From NCBI GenBank assembly GCA_002473385.1, contig DKTR01000085.1:1-7920 (forward strand): a DNA stretch of 7,920 nt, in the 5' to 3' direction. A model generated the notes under the pieces. The model was given only the letters and a program-made list of their open reading frames with translations, searched no databases and was not told the origin of the DNA. This DNA comes from Lachnospiraceae bacterium UBA7225 (GTDB lineage Bacteria; Bacillota; Clostridia; Lachnospirales; Lachnospiraceae). Below, in pieces: positions 6,893 to 7,920 of this stretch (the stretch's first letter is position 1; each line of letters begins with the position of its first letter). A program made the translations under genes and the position numbers.

Positions 6893-6899
6893 CCTCCTT
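6893..6899 (-). promoter_or_regulatory. Strong ribosome binding site overlapping the upstream stop
   Basis: The minus strand reads AAGGAGG, seven bases before the ATG at 6885. Its first two bases belong to the TAA stop of the small lipoprotein gene, so ribosomes ending there sit on this site. It is the best ribosome binding site in the window. Confidence 0.75.
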
Positions 6900-7185
6900 A
6901 ACGGAATGTTCTCCGAACAGCCAGACGGTTTATCTCATCTTCTGACAATCCGGCATCCCGGTAATAACCGCACAATTCTTCATACGCTTTCTTAAACGAT
7001 GATGAGCCATAGTAACTGTCTTCCGCGCCTGTTGCCATGGGCGGCGTATCCGTTACCGCTGATATAATTTCGGAAGAAGTATCACCTGCATTGTCCTGTG
7101 GCTGCTCTGTTCCGGCTTTGCCACAGGAGCAAAGGGGAACAGTGACCGCAAGCAGTAAAATGAAACCTATCGCTGACCGTTTCAT
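6898..7185 (-). CDS. Small lipoprotein of unknown function
   Basis: A 95-residue protein that I do not recognise. It has a clear lipoprotein signal (KR start, hydrophobic stretch, lipobox LCSC with Cys21) and a polar linker to about residue 58. The short C-terminal part, SFKKAYEELCGYYRDAGLSE and beyond, is rich in charged and aromatic residues and probably forms two helices. The start ATG overlaps the upstream flavodoxin stop as ATGA, and its own TAA is part of the next gene's ribosome binding site. Such double coupling argues that it is a real, co-translated gene. It could be an accessory subunit of the surface flavodoxin or esterase, or the remnant of a longer protein; the sequence does not decide. 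Cys66 in the EELCGYY stretch is the only cysteine after the lipidated one. Confidence 0.72.
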   Translation of the reverse strand: MKRSAIGFILLLAVTVPLCSCGKAGTEQPQDNAGDTSSEIISAVTDTPPMATGAEDSYYGSSSFKKAYEELCGYYRDAGLSEDEINRLAVRRTFR

Positions 7186-7892
7186 TCCCCATACTCCAGT
7201 TCTCTAACCCAGGCGCGTACATCTTCTTCCGAATCGGCAACATTGCCGCCGCGGATGGAAAGCGCATCGTCGGACTGGACAGTTGCGTTCCCGGCAAGCT
7301 CAGTAATCGTCGGAAGTGCATTTGCGCCGTTCGACGAACCTTCGTGGGAGAAGAACGGTATTACCGTTTTGTCTGAAAAATCATAGCTTTCGAGAAGCGT
7401 CCACATTGGCATTGGCAGGTCATACCACCATACCGGGAAACCGAAAAATACCGTGTCATACTGTGCAAACTGTTCCTCTGTCAAATCCACATTTATTTCC
7501 GGACGTATGCCGTCATCCAGTTCACTCTTTGCGCGGTCTGCAGTAGCGTTGTAGTCTTCCGGATAGGCTTCCGCCGCCGTCACCCTGACAAGATCACCGC
7601 CTATTTCATCTGCGATCCACCCGGCCATTTTATGCAGATTTCCCGACCACGAAAAGTATACAACAAGAATATTGTTTTCTGCATCGGCACTATCTGTATC
7701 TGCCGGCGCTTCTTCGGAATCTGAAGTTGTGGCTTCATCAGCCGCCACAGGGTTGTCTGATTCTGGTTCTGTCTCCTTCTCCGTTTCGGAGCTTTGGGGC
7801 GGATTCGAGGCTTGTGTTCCGCCCGTACTCCCACATGCCGCCAGTGTAAGCGCCATGACTGCCGAGAGAATGAATGCTAACCATTTTTTCAT
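7182..7892 (-). CDS. Flavodoxin lipoprotein
   Basis: A 236-residue protein with a lipoprotein signal (lipobox LAAC, Cys20) and a long acidic Ser/Thr/Glu linker to about residue 73. The flavodoxin domain follows: ILVVYFSWSGNLHKMA (75-90) holds the FMN phosphate-binding loop, FFGFPVWWYDLPMP (149-162) the aromatic loop near the flavin ring, and IPFFSHEGSSNGAN (178-191) the third loop. It resembles the Flavodoxin_4 group found as lipoproteins in gut Clostridia. It probably carries FMN and one or two electrons at the outer face of the membrane; its partners are unknown. The ATG at 7892 has AGGAG about ten bases upstream. It is the first gene of the visible operon and overlaps the small lipoprotein gene by four bases. 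The promoter would lie beyond the window. The frame is intact. Confidence 0.9.
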   Translation of the reverse strand: MKKWLAFILSAVMALTLAACGSTGGTQASNPPQSSETEKETEPESDNPVAADEATTSDSEEAPADTDSADAENNILVVYFSWSGNLHKMAGWIADEIGGDLVRVTAAEAYPEDYNATADRAKSELDDGIRPEINVDLTEEQFAQYDTVFFGFPVWWYDLPMPMWTLLESYDFSDKTVIPFFSHEGSSNGANALPTITELAGNATVQSDDALSIRGGNVADSEEDVRAWVRELEYGE

Positions 7893-7920
7893 GTTGTTTT
7901 TCTCCTATCTCAATATTTGA

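Overview
The window reads as a piece of an anaerobic, low-to-middle GC Clostridia genome, probably a gut Lachnospiraceae or Oscillospiraceae relative. This rests on the gene families (surface flavodoxins, DUF4405, DUF362, two CE1-like esterase lipoproteins) and on Gram-positive style ribosome binding sites and lipoprotein signals. No 16S or other taxonomic marker is present, so the assignment is an inference. All recognisable genes lie on the minus strand and are read from right to left.

Right part (7892 down to 3887): a tightly packed lipoprotein operon. It starts with a flavodoxin lipoprotein. A small lipoprotein of unknown function follows, coupled through an ATGA overlap. Next is a 639-residue lipoprotein that joins two different esterase/hydrolase domains. 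Last is a second, single-domain esterase lipoprotein, coupled through a GTGA overlap and paralogous to the first half of the 639-residue protein. This second esterase carries an in-frame TAG that removes its predicted catalytic histidine.

Middle part (3817 down to 843): a cytoplasmic flavin reductase family protein; a second flavodoxin lipoprotein with an in-frame TAG between its lipoprotein signal and its flavodoxin domain; a multi-pass DUF4405 cytochrome b-like membrane protein; and a DUF362 lipoprotein. Gaps are short (27-69 bases) and no terminator is visible, so the right and middle parts may be one transcription unit. Six of these eight genes encode, or once encoded, lipoproteins. The cluster looks like a surface-attached redox and ester-hydrolysis module, with the membrane protein as a possible electron path.

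Left part (845 to 1): the DUF362 protein stops abruptly in the middle of a motif where the family normally continues. The sequence then changes to a short leader and a DNA cytosine methyltransferase that runs off the left edge. The methyltransferase was found by translating the minus strand directly: it is open from 779 to the window edge. I read this as the end of an integrated mobile element or another recombination junction that cut the DUF362 gene.

Three of the eight operon genes are therefore damaged, two by in-frame amber codons and one by truncation. The main question is whether the locus is decaying after insertion, whether amber codons are suppressed in this organism, or whether these are assembly errors. 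I found no tRNA, rRNA, CRISPR array, insertion sequence transposase or clear terminator.
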